Shown piece by piece: positions 9,684-18,623 of a DNA stretch of 40,636 nt (position 1 is its first letter; each line of letters begins with the position of its first letter). A program made the position numbers and the translations under genes. The DNA lies in contig JADHVS010000014.1 of assembly GCA_016783865.1 (NCBI GenBank), positions 1 through 40,636 of the forward strand, written 5' to 3'. The notes under the pieces were generated by a model. That model saw only the letters and a program-made list of their open reading frames with translations, ran no database searches and had not been told where the DNA came from. The stretch comes from Bacteroidales bacterium. Lineage in GTDB: Bacteria; Bacteroidota; Bacteroidia; Bacteroidales; SM23-62.

Positions 9684-9712
9684 TACTGAGGAATTTCAGT
9701 GAATTCTGTACG

Positions 9713-10738
9713 TTATTCCCTTGAAGCTTCCAGAAAGGCATTTATGTTCTCAGTTGACACGCCGGGGGGCATCCCGCCACCGCATGAGAGAATAAGCTTT
9801 TTATGATCAGAAGTTTCAGAAAGTAATTTCTTTACTGCCGTTCTTACATCATCAGCTGATCCTGAGGCAAGAACATCCCTGGGAGGAATTGTTCCCAATA
9901 TGGTGATCTTATCACCGGTCATCGTTTTCAAATCATCTATGGGTATGTTAGGTCCGGGATTAAAAAGATTGATTCCAATATCCGGATAGTATTTCACTGA
10001 ACTGGCACAATCTGCATCATTATGAAATATTTTTATACTGGCAGGTACATCATACAATTGCTTCATATAAGGTAAGGCAAATTCTTTAAACTCTTCTTCA
10101 CCCACAAATCCAACGATATCATCAAGCATCAGTATTCCGTCAATGGTATCAATCGAGCTGCGTTGAAGCCGGTGCCAGCCGGCAAGAAAATCAGTAATAA
10201 TTCTAAGCAATTTATGGATCAGGTCTGGTTGCATCATCATGGTTGTCAGCAGTTCTGATGTTCCCATCAGGAAGGAAGCGATATTTAGCGGGCCCCGTGA
10301 AACGGAAAAACGAATATTGTGGCCTGCAGATTCTATAACTGACCTGGTCATTACAAGGCGGTTGAGCATCAGGGGCAACAATCCATCCGTTTCAACGTCA
10401 GGCAATTTTATTTTGTCAATATCCCCGGGTGCATGAATTGTTTTCTCTGCAAAAGGAAATTTATCTTTCCAGAAGATGCATTTTGATCCAAATGCTGATG
10501 GTTCTGTACACATTCCAAATTCACTTCAGAAACCTGGCAGGAAAATAATATCCGGAAACATCTCCAGTACTTTCATATTTGCCTTTAACCAGAGTTCATC
10601 ACTTGAAAAATAATCAAGTATTGTAATACCATACCAGTTGGGAAGCCAGGGAGAATCAATTATAAATCCTACCGGAACAGGACTATGTATTTCACCGTTA
10701 ATGATTGCCTTCAGGCTGTTCCATTGTTTGTCAGTCAT
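9713..10738 (-). pseudogene. Uroporphyrinogen decarboxylase-family (MtaA/MtbA-like) methyltransferase gene with in-frame TGA
   Basis: A single frame runs from the ATG at 10738 to the stop at 9713 with one interruption, a TGA at 10528-10526 (codon 71). Before it the product reads MFPDIIFLPGF; after it, in the same frame, SEFGMCTEPSAFG. Related UroD-family proteins usually have Trp at this position (PGFW-x-E-x-G-M), so a TGG to TGA change explains the break. The rest, about 270 residues, is intact and includes FHNDADC and LSCGGG, which may correspond to the zinc-binding H-x(n)-C and C of MtaA/MtbA-type methyl-corrinoid:thiol methyltransferases. It is not haem-pathway HemE: residues near the N-terminus differ and the gene sits inside a carbohydrate cluster. 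Reinitiation at the ATG at 10513 would give a protein lacking the first strand and helix, unlikely to be active. Confidence 0.8.
10526..10528 (-). other. In-frame TGA at a usually conserved Trp position of the UroD-like gene
   Basis: The reverse-strand codons read GGT TTC TGA AGT GAA TTT GGA ATG, so the frame is the same on both sides of the stop. No hairpin typical of a bacterial SECIS element is obvious just downstream. TGA terminates several intact genes in this window, so general TGA-to-Trp reassignment is ruled out. A G-to-A nonsense mutation or a base-calling error are the remaining explanations. Confidence 0.8.
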
Positions 10739-10802
10739 CGAAGTAAAGCAAATAATTAGAAAATAGTATTGTCATTACAGTATAACATTCTGTCAGTGGT
10801 AT

Positions 10803-13739
10803 CTATTTCAAATCCGATTTTATGCATTTACTTTCTGGTGGTCCAAGATAACTTTCTTTAACCGGTCCGGTTTCGATAATCAATTTTTGAAGTACTATTC
10901 CAGGATCCACCATATAATAATTCAAAACATGATTGCCCGGTTCCATGATTTGATGTTCGGAAACCTGAATATTAATATTATTGCTCACCCAGTATTCCCA
11001 GGTCCTGAGATCTGATCTTTCATGCATATTATTGATCTTGATGGGTCCATCATCGAATGACACTCCGTATTTCAATCCATCTGAATTATGGAAATTAAGT
11101 GTGGGTGAAAGGTATGCATGAACTTTAACTGTTCCCGTTGTGTTGAGGTAAACCTGGTATTCCAGATGGGGACTCTCCTTCACTGGTTGTAATGGTTTTG
11201 AAGTAACAGGTACAGGGGTGACTGCCGAAAGTGTCCTGCCCAGATTGGGGATGACCAGCCATGAAATAGATTCATTTTCAACAGCTTTGGAATAATGGGT
11301 TGCTTCGATAGATATAAAGCCATTGCTCTCGATAAATCCTTTAACAGATTCCTCATTGTCTTTTAATGAGTTATCAATTTTTGCCTGAACTACAACCGAT
11401 GATTCTCCCGGTCCGGTAATGGTAATTGGAACTGTCAAGGCCCCGGATGTTGCCCTGTCCCAATTTACGCTGACCCAGATTCTCACTTCATGTTTTACCT
11501 GTCCTTTATCTGATGATACCTCGATATAGTTTTCCCCTGGTTCAATGGTATAATTAAAAGGAGTCATCCCCTTATTGAATATATCGATATAATAAGATTG
11601 GTCATAAAAAGGATCGAACACCCCGATTCCCGCTATCTCAGATCCTTCAACAGCTACTCCCATATCGGCTTCAGAGGGAAGATCAATCGTTTTTATTTCA
11701 GGCATACTTTGATGCTCCGGCTGTTGCCAGTAGGTGTAGCCGATATGTGTCTGCGACATCATATGGTTCCATCTCCCACCGGATAATTCAGTATGAAAGT
11801 AAGCAGTAAGCGTCGCATCATTTTCATACAACTCTTTTGCTCTGTCTGCCAGTTCATTCGTCAGGGACCTTTTTTGGTCTGCATAAAGATGATTCCGGCC
11901 AACAGTTACGTATAATTCATTGAGGTTGGCACAGGCTTTTACCGGATAAAGGACAAGCTGAAAGAAGGCCGCTTTATAATTATCAGGCAAGGCTGCATAG
12001 ATATTTTCTGCTTCAGCCACCAGTTCATTATAATCTGAAATAATCCGTTCCGCTTCCTGGTAATTCACCTGGCTATATGTTCCGGGCGACAATAATTCAG
12101 GTTTTCTGCGGGAATTAAATTTTGTATATCGGGAAATTATATCTGCGATACCATCGGCGTGAACACTTCCAAATTGTTGTCCGGCCCACAATTGATAATA
12201 TTCAGGTAATCTTTCTGCCGGCCATCTCTGCGGATCCCATGCATAATCCAGGAAGAATTGTATCGGGAATTCCATGGGTTTTATATCACCCACATTGACT
12301 ATCCAGATCCGGTCTACGCCGTAATTGTATGCCAGGTGCATTTGTTCCCAGACCCTTTCTATCTGGGTAGTATTCAGCCACTTATAATTCCTGGGACCAC
12401 CTACATAATCGAAGTGGTAATAGATCCCGTATCCTCCCGGCCTGTTGATCTCATCCAGTCCGGGCAGCTTACGGATGTTCCCCCAGTTATCATCACACAG
12501 GAGTAAGGTCACATCATCGGGCACACGCATTCCATGATCGTAGTATTCCTGCACTTCTTTATAGAGGGCCCAGACCTGGGGAACCTCAGCAGCGGGTTTG
12601 CCGCATACACTCTCCAGTATTCCTCTCTGGTCGCTGACGATCCGTTCAAGCAGTTCAATGGCTGTGCCCTCCGTCATGGGTTCATCCCCGTCACCTCTCA
12701 TGCCAATGGTGACCAGGCTTTCATACGATCCCATCCGTTCAACACCCTCCCTCCAGAAATCCCTCAATTTTTTTTCATTCTTTTCATAGTTCCAGGCTCC
12801 TGATCCAAACCTCCTCCATTCGTCGTGTGCCCTCATCATAGGTTCATGATGGGAGGTCCCGATAACGATCCCATACTGGTCGGCAAGTTCGGGATTGACC
12901 GGATCATCGGCATAAAATGCCCTTCCCCACATGGCGGGCCACAGAAAGTTTCCTTTCAATCTAAGGATAAGTTCAAAGACATGTTCATAAAATTCATGGT
13001 TGAATCCACCAAAATTTTCGTAGACCCATCCCGAAAGTGCAGGAGCCTCGTCATTGATAAAGATACCCCTGTATCTGACGGCTGGTTCTCCATCACTGTA
13101 CCGGCCAGGCAAGACATACAGTGCCTTTTTCTCCGGGACCGGGACATCTGCCCACCAGTACCAGGGAGATACACCCATCTGTGAGGCAAGATCAAACATC
13201 CCGTAAATGGTTCCGCGCATATCACTGCCGGCTATCACCAGCGCCTGGTCCACACCCGGGAAGGGATCATCCATGGGTTGTATGATAAAAGTTTCCCATT
13301 TGCCTGTTATCTCGCTTACATCCAGTTTTTTACTTTCAACCAGCCGGTCAATCAACGGACTTTTTCCAATGGTGCCGATCACTACAATATTATTTGATCC
13401 CGGCTGATCATCCGTCAGGATTTCAGGCTCAACACCTGTCACCATGCCAATATCTGCCTGCAAATGCCCTGCTATGATGGCCACACCGGGGTAATCCTCT
13501 CTGCTCACATACAGGGGAGAAGATGCTCCGTCAACGGATATGGGAAAACTTCCTTTGACCCCTTTTTCGGTAATATATGATCCTACCTCGTCATAAGTTG
13601 CAGATTTACAGCTCATCAGGACTATATGTAAGGCCATCAGAAGGACCGGAAATTTCCTGAACCTGAAATGTCGTGATGAAATATCAGCTATGAATCCATT
13701 GGTAAGGATTGAAATTCTCAATGTGTCTGGTTCATTCAT
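10803..13739 (-). CDS. GH115 xylan alpha-1,2-glucuronidase, lipoprotein (intact copy)
   Basis: The 978-residue product has the length and organisation of family GH115, which removes (4-O-methyl)glucuronic acid from xylan. An N-terminal alpha/beta domain (about 60-215) is followed by a TIM barrel that includes YRGIFINDE (223-231), FLWPAMWGRAFY (265-276) and IGTSHHEPM (293-301). A helical region and a C-terminal beta-sandwich (about 780-978, with IEATHY and WLVIPNLGRT) complete the fold. A hydrophobic segment ending in LMSC (C44) suggests a lipoprotein; the first 29 residues are long for a signal peptide, and an internal Met may be the real start. The gene lies 48 bases after GH10 and 64 bases before the UroD-like gene. 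A second, broken copy lies at 18624-21543 in the same orientation. Confidence 0.93.
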   Translation of the reverse strand: MNEPDTLRISILTNGFIADISSRHFRFRKFPVLLMALHIVLMSCKSATYDEVGSYITEKGVKGSFPISVDGASSPLYVSREDYPGVAIIAGHLQADIGMVTGVEPEILTDDQPGSNNIVVIGTIGKSPLIDRLVESKKLDVSEITGKWETFIIQPMDDPFPGVDQALVIAGSDMRGTIYGMFDLASQMGVSPWYWWADVPVPEKKALYVLPGRYSDGEPAVRYRGIFINDEAPALSGWVYENFGGFNHEFYEHVFELILRLKGNFLWPAMWGRAFYADDPVNPELADQYGIVIGTSHHEPMMRAHDEWRRFGSGAWNYEKNEKKLRDFWREGVERMGSYESLVTIGMRGDGDEPMTEGTAIELLERIVSDQRGILESVCGKPAAEVPQVWALYKEVQEYYDHGMRVPDDVTLLLCDDNWGNIRKLPGLDEINRPGGYGIYYHFDYVGGPRNYKWLNTTQIERVWEQMHLAYNYGVDRIWIVNVGDIKPMEFPIQFFLDYAWDPQRWPAERLPEYYQLWAGQQFGSVHADGIADIISRYTKFNSRRKPELLSPGTYSQVNYQEAERIISDYNELVAEAENIYAALPDNYKAAFFQLVLYPVKACANLNELYVTVGRNHLYADQKRSLTNELADRAKELYENDATLTAYFHTELSGGRWNHMMSQTHIGYTYWQQPEHQSMPEIKTIDLPSEADMGVAVEGSEIAGIGVFDPFYDQSYYIDIFNKGMTPFNYTIEPGENYIEVSSDKGQVKHEVRIWVSVNWDRATSGALTVPITITGPGESSVVVQAKIDNSLKDNEESVKGFIESNGFISIEATHYSKAVENESISWLVIPNLGRTLSAVTPVPVTSKPLQPVKESPHLEYQVYLNTTGTVKVHAYLSPTLNFHNSDGLKYGVSFDDGPIKINNMHERSDLRTWEYWVSNNINIQVSEHQIMEPGNHVLNYYMVDPGIVLQKLIIETGPVKESYLGPPESKCIKSDLK

Positions 13740-13787
13740 GGTGACTTATTTTTTAACGGTAAGTACAACCTTGTCTGATTAAAATTA

Positions 13788-14918
13788 CTATTTGTGTCCT
13801 GCAGTTTTTATGACCGATTCAAATGCCATCTTGGGTTGATAATTGCGGTCGAACAGGAGAGGATAATTGGTCCTGCCCCGGACAGGCCAGTTATTTTTCC
13901 AGGATTGTCCGTCGTGAACTCCCCATAAAGTAACCCGGTCGATCTTATCGGCATGTTTTACGAACAGGGTGAACAAATCTCCGTATTGCCCGGCCAACAG
14001 CAATCCGACGGAGTCAGGTAATCCTTCCGTATAAGGATTGAGTTTAGCCAGGTATTCTTCTCTGTTGGAAAGATCTGCCCCCGTATTATAGTTGGCCCGG
14101 GGCAGTACATTTATATCAAGCTCTGTTATCATGACCTTCACGCCCAGATCTGAAAATGCAAGGATACTTGCTTCAAGGTCAGACATCTTTGGATAATCCA
14201 GTTGGTAATGGCCCTGCATCCCAACACCATCAACCATAACTCCTTCTGACTGTAGGTCACTGATTAAACGGACCATGCCTTCTCTCCTGGATGAATTGGG
14301 AAGGGAATAATCATTTAAGATCAAAACGGCCTCAGGATCCGCTTCCCTGGCATATTCAAAAGCCTTCTGAATGAAATCCTCCCCGATGATTTCGCTCCAC
14401 ATACTTTTCCGGATCTGTCCATCATCCTCAATAGGTTCATTGACCACATCCCAGCAATCCACACGCCCCTTATATCTTCCAACCACAGCTAAAATGTGAT
14501 CATGCATGCGTTGAAGCAGGGTATCCCTGACAGTCAGGCTGCCCGATTCATCCTGGAAAACCCAATCCGGGGTTTGACTATGCCATACAAGGCAATGCCC
14601 CACGATATACATGCCATTATTCTCCCCGTACTCCACGAAACTGTCAGCTGGCTCAAATTTATATACTCCCGGCAAGGGATGTATTTTTCCCCACTTCATG
14701 CAATTTTCAGCCGTGATTGAATTGAATTGATTACCTGCAAGTTGCAGTGCTTCAGGATCCAGTCCGTCGATCTGGTCCTGGTTCAGGGCAGTCCCCACAT
14801 AAAATTGGTCTTTGAATGAATCCTTCAGCGTGGGAGAAGAGGTATTACAAGAGTTTCCTGCAAAAAGAATTAAAAAAAACAGGAAAAATGAATGCATAAT
14901 AGATGATTTTATAGTCAT
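13788..14918 (-). CDS. GH10 endo-1,4-beta-xylanase, probable lipoprotein
   Basis: The 376-residue protein is a single-domain GH10 enzyme. Family signatures are ENCMKWGKIHP (71-81), GHCLVWHSQTPDW (107-119), WDVVNEP (156-162) with acid/base E161, and VMITELDI (262-269) with nucleophile E266. The C-terminal WGVHDGQSW is also typical. It cuts internal beta-1,4 bonds of xylan or xylo-oligosaccharides. A signal segment (FFLFFLILFAGNSC, C24) suggests attachment to a membrane, probably facing the periplasm or the cell surface; the lipobox is loose, as is common in Bacteroidota. There is no T9SS domain or CBM, so it probably acts on fragments made by the secreted GH30 enzymes. It is 55 bases after the symporter gene and 48 bases before GH115, in one likely operon. 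Confidence 0.95.
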   Translation of the reverse strand: MTIKSSIMHSFFLFFLILFAGNSCNTSSPTLKDSFKDQFYVGTALNQDQIDGLDPEALQLAGNQFNSITAENCMKWGKIHPLPGVYKFEPADSFVEYGENNGMYIVGHCLVWHSQTPDWVFQDESGSLTVRDTLLQRMHDHILAVVGRYKGRVDCWDVVNEPIEDDGQIRKSMWSEIIGEDFIQKAFEYAREADPEAVLILNDYSLPNSSRREGMVRLISDLQSEGVMVDGVGMQGHYQLDYPKMSDLEASILAFSDLGVKVMITELDINVLPRANYNTGADLSNREEYLAKLNPYTEGLPDSVGLLLAGQYGDLFTLFVKHADKIDRVTLWGVHDGQSWKNNWPVRGRTNYPLLFDRNYQPKMAFESVIKTAGHK

Positions 14919-14973
14919 AGTTTATGTTGTTGGTTTTTATTATTCATGTGGTATGTAAAGGATGATAATTACT

Positions 14974-16401
14974 CTATTCCGTGGTAAAGGATTTGCGCCG
15001 TTCGGCCAGCTCATCCTGCATCTGGTACTCCAATTTCTTGTTAATACGGTAAAATGAAAGTGCCACAAGACTGATGATAAAGGCAATCGCGGGATAGATA
15101 CTTGCGGTCAGGCGAATCCCCATTATAGCCTGCTCTCCCTGAACTGCATTTGGAATATATCCATATAATGACAGCAGGTAAGCGCCTATGGCTCCTCCGA
15201 CTCCTAATCCGGCTTTCAGGCCAAAAACCACGGCAGAGAAGACAATGCCGGTAGCCCTTCGCCTGTTTTTCCATTCTGAATAATCAGCCACATCGGCGAT
15301 CATGGCCCATAACAGCGGGATGGTTATGCCATAGGACAAACCATAGAGGATTTGATAAAGGAATGCCGGCGCAACGCTTCCCGGGCCTAATGTGATAAAA
15401 AAGACAGCGAATATGGTTGTCATTGCCAATCCCCCAATATACACATTCCTTTTTCCGAAACGCTTTGCGAGCATTTTAGAGAAAAGGATTCCGATGATCA
15501 TGGCGACATTTCCTGCTATATTGAAGAGGCTGAATGCTGTTCCCGGTATATCATCACCAGCGAGCCTGCTCAAAAAGCCGAAGTGGTTTATAAAATTGGA
15601 CAAATGTTGCTGATTCAGGTAATATTTAAAAAAATACAACATCACGCCGCCCCTCATCGCCAGGTGGATGAATACCAGGAGAGTAAGGAAGAACATGGCT
15701 ATCCAGGGGCCGTTTTTGAAAAGATCAGAGAAATCCTGTTTCAGGGATGTTTTTTGTTTTGGATCGGGCAATATCCTCTCTTTGGTTGAAGCGAAGGTGA
15801 TAATGAAGAATATCACAGCAAGAATACCAAATATGCCAAAAGTGTACTGGTAACCCTTGGCGGTATCTCCCTGTCCGAATAAATTAACCATCGGTAAGGC
15901 CAGTCCCTGGACGACAAACGCAGCCATCATTGCGAAAACAAAACGGTAGGAGGAGAGACTTGTCCTTTCCTCCATGTCGCCTGTCATTACCCCGCTAAGT
16001 GCCGAATAGGGAAGATTGTTGGCCGAGTATACCATCATTAGCAGTATGTAGGTGATATAGGCATATACCAGCTTCCCTGAGGCACTGAAATTAGGGGTTG
16101 TAAAAGCAAGAACGGCCATGATGCCAAATGGCAGTGCAGTCCAGATAATCCAGGGCCTGAATTTCCCCCAGCGCGTTTTTGTGCGGTCTGCAATGGCACC
16201 CATCATCGGATCGAAAATGGCATCCCATACCCGGACTACCAGCAGGAGCGTCCCTGCAGCTGCAGCCGTTATGCCAAATGTATCAGTATAAAAGATCAGC
16301 TGGAAAATCATCAGCGTCTGAAATATAAAATTGGCTGCGCTGTCTCCCAGGCTGTAACCAATTTTTTCTCTGACAGATAATTTTTGAGATGTACTTTTCA
16401 T
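14974..16401 (-). CDS. GPH-family sugar:cation symporter (MelB/XynB-like)
   Basis: The 475-residue protein has about 12 hydrophobic segments and the glycoside-pentoside-hexuronide:cation symporter signatures. These are EKIGYSLGDSAANF near residue 12, WDAIFDPMMGAIADRT near residues 58-73 with the cation-site aspartates, and TRWGKFRPWI just after. It should sit in the inner membrane and take up xylosides, xylo-oligosaccharides or (methyl)glucuronate-bearing products with Na+ or H+. It is the first gene of the minus-strand xylan cluster (55 bases before GH10) and lies 100 bases downstream of the LacI-type remnant. The exact sugar cannot be read from the sequence; the neighbouring xylanases make xylo-oligosaccharides the best guess. 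Confidence 0.92.
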   Translation of the reverse strand: MKSTSQKLSVREKIGYSLGDSAANFIFQTLMIFQLIFYTDTFGITAAAAGTLLLVVRVWDAIFDPMMGAIADRTKTRWGKFRPWIIWTALPFGIMAVLAFTTPNFSASGKLVYAYITYILLMMVYSANNLPYSALSGVMTGDMEERTSLSSYRFVFAMMAAFVVQGLALPMVNLFGQGDTAKGYQYTFGIFGILAVIFFIITFASTKERILPDPKQKTSLKQDFSDLFKNGPWIAMFFLTLLVFIHLAMRGGVMLYFFKYYLNQQHLSNFINHFGFLSRLAGDDIPGTAFSLFNIAGNVAMIIGILFSKMLAKRFGKRNVYIGGLAMTTIFAVFFITLGPGSVAPAFLYQILYGLSYGITIPLLWAMIADVADYSEWKNRRRATGIVFSAVVFGLKAGLGVGGAIGAYLLSLYGYIPNAVQGEQAIMGIRLTASIYPAIAFIISLVALSFYRINKKLEYQMQDELAERRKSFTTE

Positions 16402-16501
16402 AGAGGTTGGGATTATATTATTATAATGGTATTCCTGCCTGGAGTATATTTTTTATGAGGCACCTTGAAAAAGTTTGAAATATTTCATGCAGATGACTTT
16501 T

Positions 16502-16813
16502 TTAAAGGTTAATCCTGGAAGATGAGAATCTGATAATCAGTTCATGTTTCAGCACTATGGTTTGCAACATGGCTGAATTTGAATTGTCTAAAATGTTTAT
16601 CAGCGTTGATGCAGCAACCTCACCCATTTCCTGTCCCGGGTAATGGACAGTGGTAAGGTTAGGATCTATAACCCTTGAAATGGGTGCATTGTTAAATCCT
16701 GCTACACATACATCCTCCGGAACCTCGTCAATTCTGAGCATCTTCTCAACCACATCCTGGCCGGCTGTACTAACATGGGTATTAACAGGTCTGTAATTTC
16801 TCATGGTGGACAA
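16502..16813 (-). pseudogene. LacI-family transcriptional regulator remnant (C-terminal part only)
   Basis: Only about 100 codons remain. PEDVCVAGFNNAPISRVIDPNL, followed by TTVHYPGQEMGEVAASTLIN and IVLKHELIIRFSS, match the C-terminal end of the periplasmic-binding-like domain of LacI regulators, which normally have about 340 residues. The helix-turn-helix and most of the effector domain are missing. AGQDVVEKMLRID just before VPEDV looks like a segment that normally lies some 25-30 residues further upstream, so an internal in-frame deletion is likely too. An in-frame TAA lies at 16849-16847. The fragment sits between the symporter and the divergent GH30 gene, where a xylan-responsive regulator would be expected. 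Local transcription control by this gene must be lost or taken over by another regulator. Confidence 0.8.
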
Positions 16814-16871
16814 TAATAGATAAATAATACCTGCAAACCAAAAGGCTTAATGATTGAAATATTCAAGCCCT

Positions 16872-16887
16872 TATTTCCCGGGAATTA
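16872..16887. promoter_or_regulatory. Possible LacI-type operator palindrome
   Basis: A perfect 10-base palindrome, TTCCCGGGAA (16875-16884), with partly symmetric A/T flanks lies between the LacI-type remnant and the divergent GH30 gene. LacI-family operators are palindromes with a central CG pair, which this has. Only one such site was noticed and the cognate repressor is broken, so this is a weak inference. Confidence 0.3.
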
Positions 16888-16941
16888 TTAATTTCACCAC
16901 ATTAAATGATTGTAGAATGTTGAATAAAGAGGATCTAAAAA

Positions 16942-18612
16942 GTGAATAAAAATCGAGCCTTGTACTTTTTGGGGACATCCCTTCTCAGCCTGGTCTATGG
17001 TTCAGGATATATAAATGCCCAATCAACTGAATATGCTGTTATTTCTATTAATCCGGAAGAAACGTATCAAACAGTAGAGGGATTTGGGGCTTCACTGGCA
17101 TTTTACGAGAACTGGTTAACGGCCCATCCGAATAAAAACGAGATTTATGATGCCATTTTCGGCGAGTTGAGCCTGGATATCCTTCGTGTCAGAAATGCAT
17201 ATAACTATGATCCGGGGATGGTTGGCAGGGTATCGGAATTTGCGCAGGCAGCCGAAAACTCACTCGGGAAGCCCATAGCGATCCTGTCCACCTCGTGGGG
17301 CCCTCCTGGTTATCTGAAGAGCAATAATGATCGTAAAAACGGCGGGACACTAAAATATTCAATGGGTGAGAATGGTGTTGAATTTGATTATGCCGGGTTT
17401 GCAGGATGGTGGAGTAAATCTCTGGATGAATACAATGCTCATGGTATTTATCCGACCTACATCAGCATTCAGAATGAGCCCGACTGGGCAGCCAGCTGGG
17501 AGACCTGTTTACTGCAACCCGCAGAAAAGGTGGATGCTGCCGACACGATCGCAGGGTATAATAAGGCCCTGGATGCTGTTTATGATACAGTTATGAAACG
17601 TGAGATCAGGCCAAAATTCCTGGGTCCGGAAACAGTGGGCATCGGTTACAATGCGGTGGAGAATTATGTTAATGCACTGGAAATTTCGAAACTTTATGGA
17701 ATCGCTCATCACCTGTATCATGGAGTGGATGAGAATGATCCTTATTCCACCACGGACATGAGCAAGGTGGGGAATTTTCATCCTGAAATACCTCATTTTC
17801 AATCCGAATATTCACTGGGTGATTGGTTTTCCCTGGCGGGTTTGATGTATAAATCCTTCCATGATGAAAAAGTGGTTGCTTATTTATACTGGGACCTGAT
17901 CTGGGATGGTGGCGGACTTGTGAGCCTGGATTTTCCATGGGACCAGTCGCAATGGACAGATCCGCAAAAGGGATACACAAAATCCAGGGAATTTTATGTC
18001 TTCAAACAATTCTCCGCCTTTATTCACCCGGGATGGAAACAAATCGGTTCCTCAATGACCGGAACCAATGGGCGTGCATTGGCATTCTGCAATTCCGGAA
18101 GAGATTCAGCCGTATTGGTTGTGATCAACCGGTCATCGACAGATTCAATTTCAATCCATGCAAGCTTCTCCGGGTATTCTATTTATGAATCCCTGGTCTT
18201 CAGGACTTCGGAATCAGAAAATTGCGAATACCAGGGGGGATTATCCGATTCGATATTTGTTTTAACACCCCGGTCTGTTGCCACAGTTGAGATGAAAATA
18301 ACGGAGATTATCGCAGGAATCGGTTCAGGTAATTCGGCATTGGTGAGTGATGGTATTATCTGTAAATCGTTGTATCCCAATCCATTTTCACAATCAGCGA
18401 TATTGCAGTTTCATTTAAAGGAGCATCAACAGATCTGGTTAACAATTTTAGATAGCCAGGGAAGAATAATCAGGAAGTCCCGCCTGGGGGATTATACTAC
18501 CGGGGATCATACGCTGGTAATTGACAGGGCCGGGATACCTGACGGGATCTATTTCTACAGACTTGAAAACTCTCAGGGCAGATCAGGAATTGGCAAATTT
18601 ATCCTTCAGTAG
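16942..18612 (+). CDS. Secreted GH30 xylanase or xylosidase with T9SS sorting domain
   Basis: The start is GTG at 16942, placing a signal peptide at residues 1-26 (ending GYINA-Q). The GH30 barrel and beta-domain cover about 30-455: GFGASLAFYENW (48-59), acid/base E179 in SIQNEPDW and nucleophile E289 in HFQSEYS. The WYIRRxYG glucuronate-binding motif of subfamily 8 is absent; the equivalent region reads YLYWDLIWDGGG, so a different GH30 subfamily and activity (backbone cutting without a GlcA requirement, or xylobiose release) is likely. The last 80 residues form a T9SS sorting domain (SLYPNPFSQ). The gene is divergent from the symporter cluster and ends 11 bases before the stop of the convergent GH115 pseudogene. 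It and the 6502-8793 enzyme give the locus two complementary secreted GH30 activities. Confidence 0.9.
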   Translation: MNKNRALYFLGTSLLSLVYGSGYINAQSTEYAVISINPEETYQTVEGFGASLAFYENWLTAHPNKNEIYDAIFGELSLDILRVRNAYNYDPGMVGRVSEFAQAAENSLGKPIAILSTSWGPPGYLKSNNDRKNGGTLKYSMGENGVEFDYAGFAGWWSKSLDEYNAHGIYPTYISIQNEPDWAASWETCLLQPAEKVDAADTIAGYNKALDAVYDTVMKREIRPKFLGPETVGIGYNAVENYVNALEISKLYGIAHHLYHGVDENDPYSTTDMSKVGNFHPEIPHFQSEYSLGDWFSLAGLMYKSFHDEKVVAYLYWDLIWDGGGLVSLDFPWDQSQWTDPQKGYTKSREFYVFKQFSAFIHPGWKQIGSSMTGTNGRALAFCNSGRDSAVLVVINRSSTDSISIHASFSGYSIYESLVFRTSESENCEYQGGLSDSIFVLTPRSVATVEMKITEIIAGIGSGNSALVSDGIICKSLYPNPFSQSAILQFHLKEHQQIWLTILDSQGRIIRKSRLGDYTTGDHTLVIDRAGIPDGIYFYRLENSQGRSGIGKFILQ

Positions 18613-18623
18613 GTGAGACTGTC

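Noticed and set aside
16502..16813. A short intact regulator
   Set aside because: It has no DNA-binding domain and too little of the effector domain to fold; remnant is the better reading.
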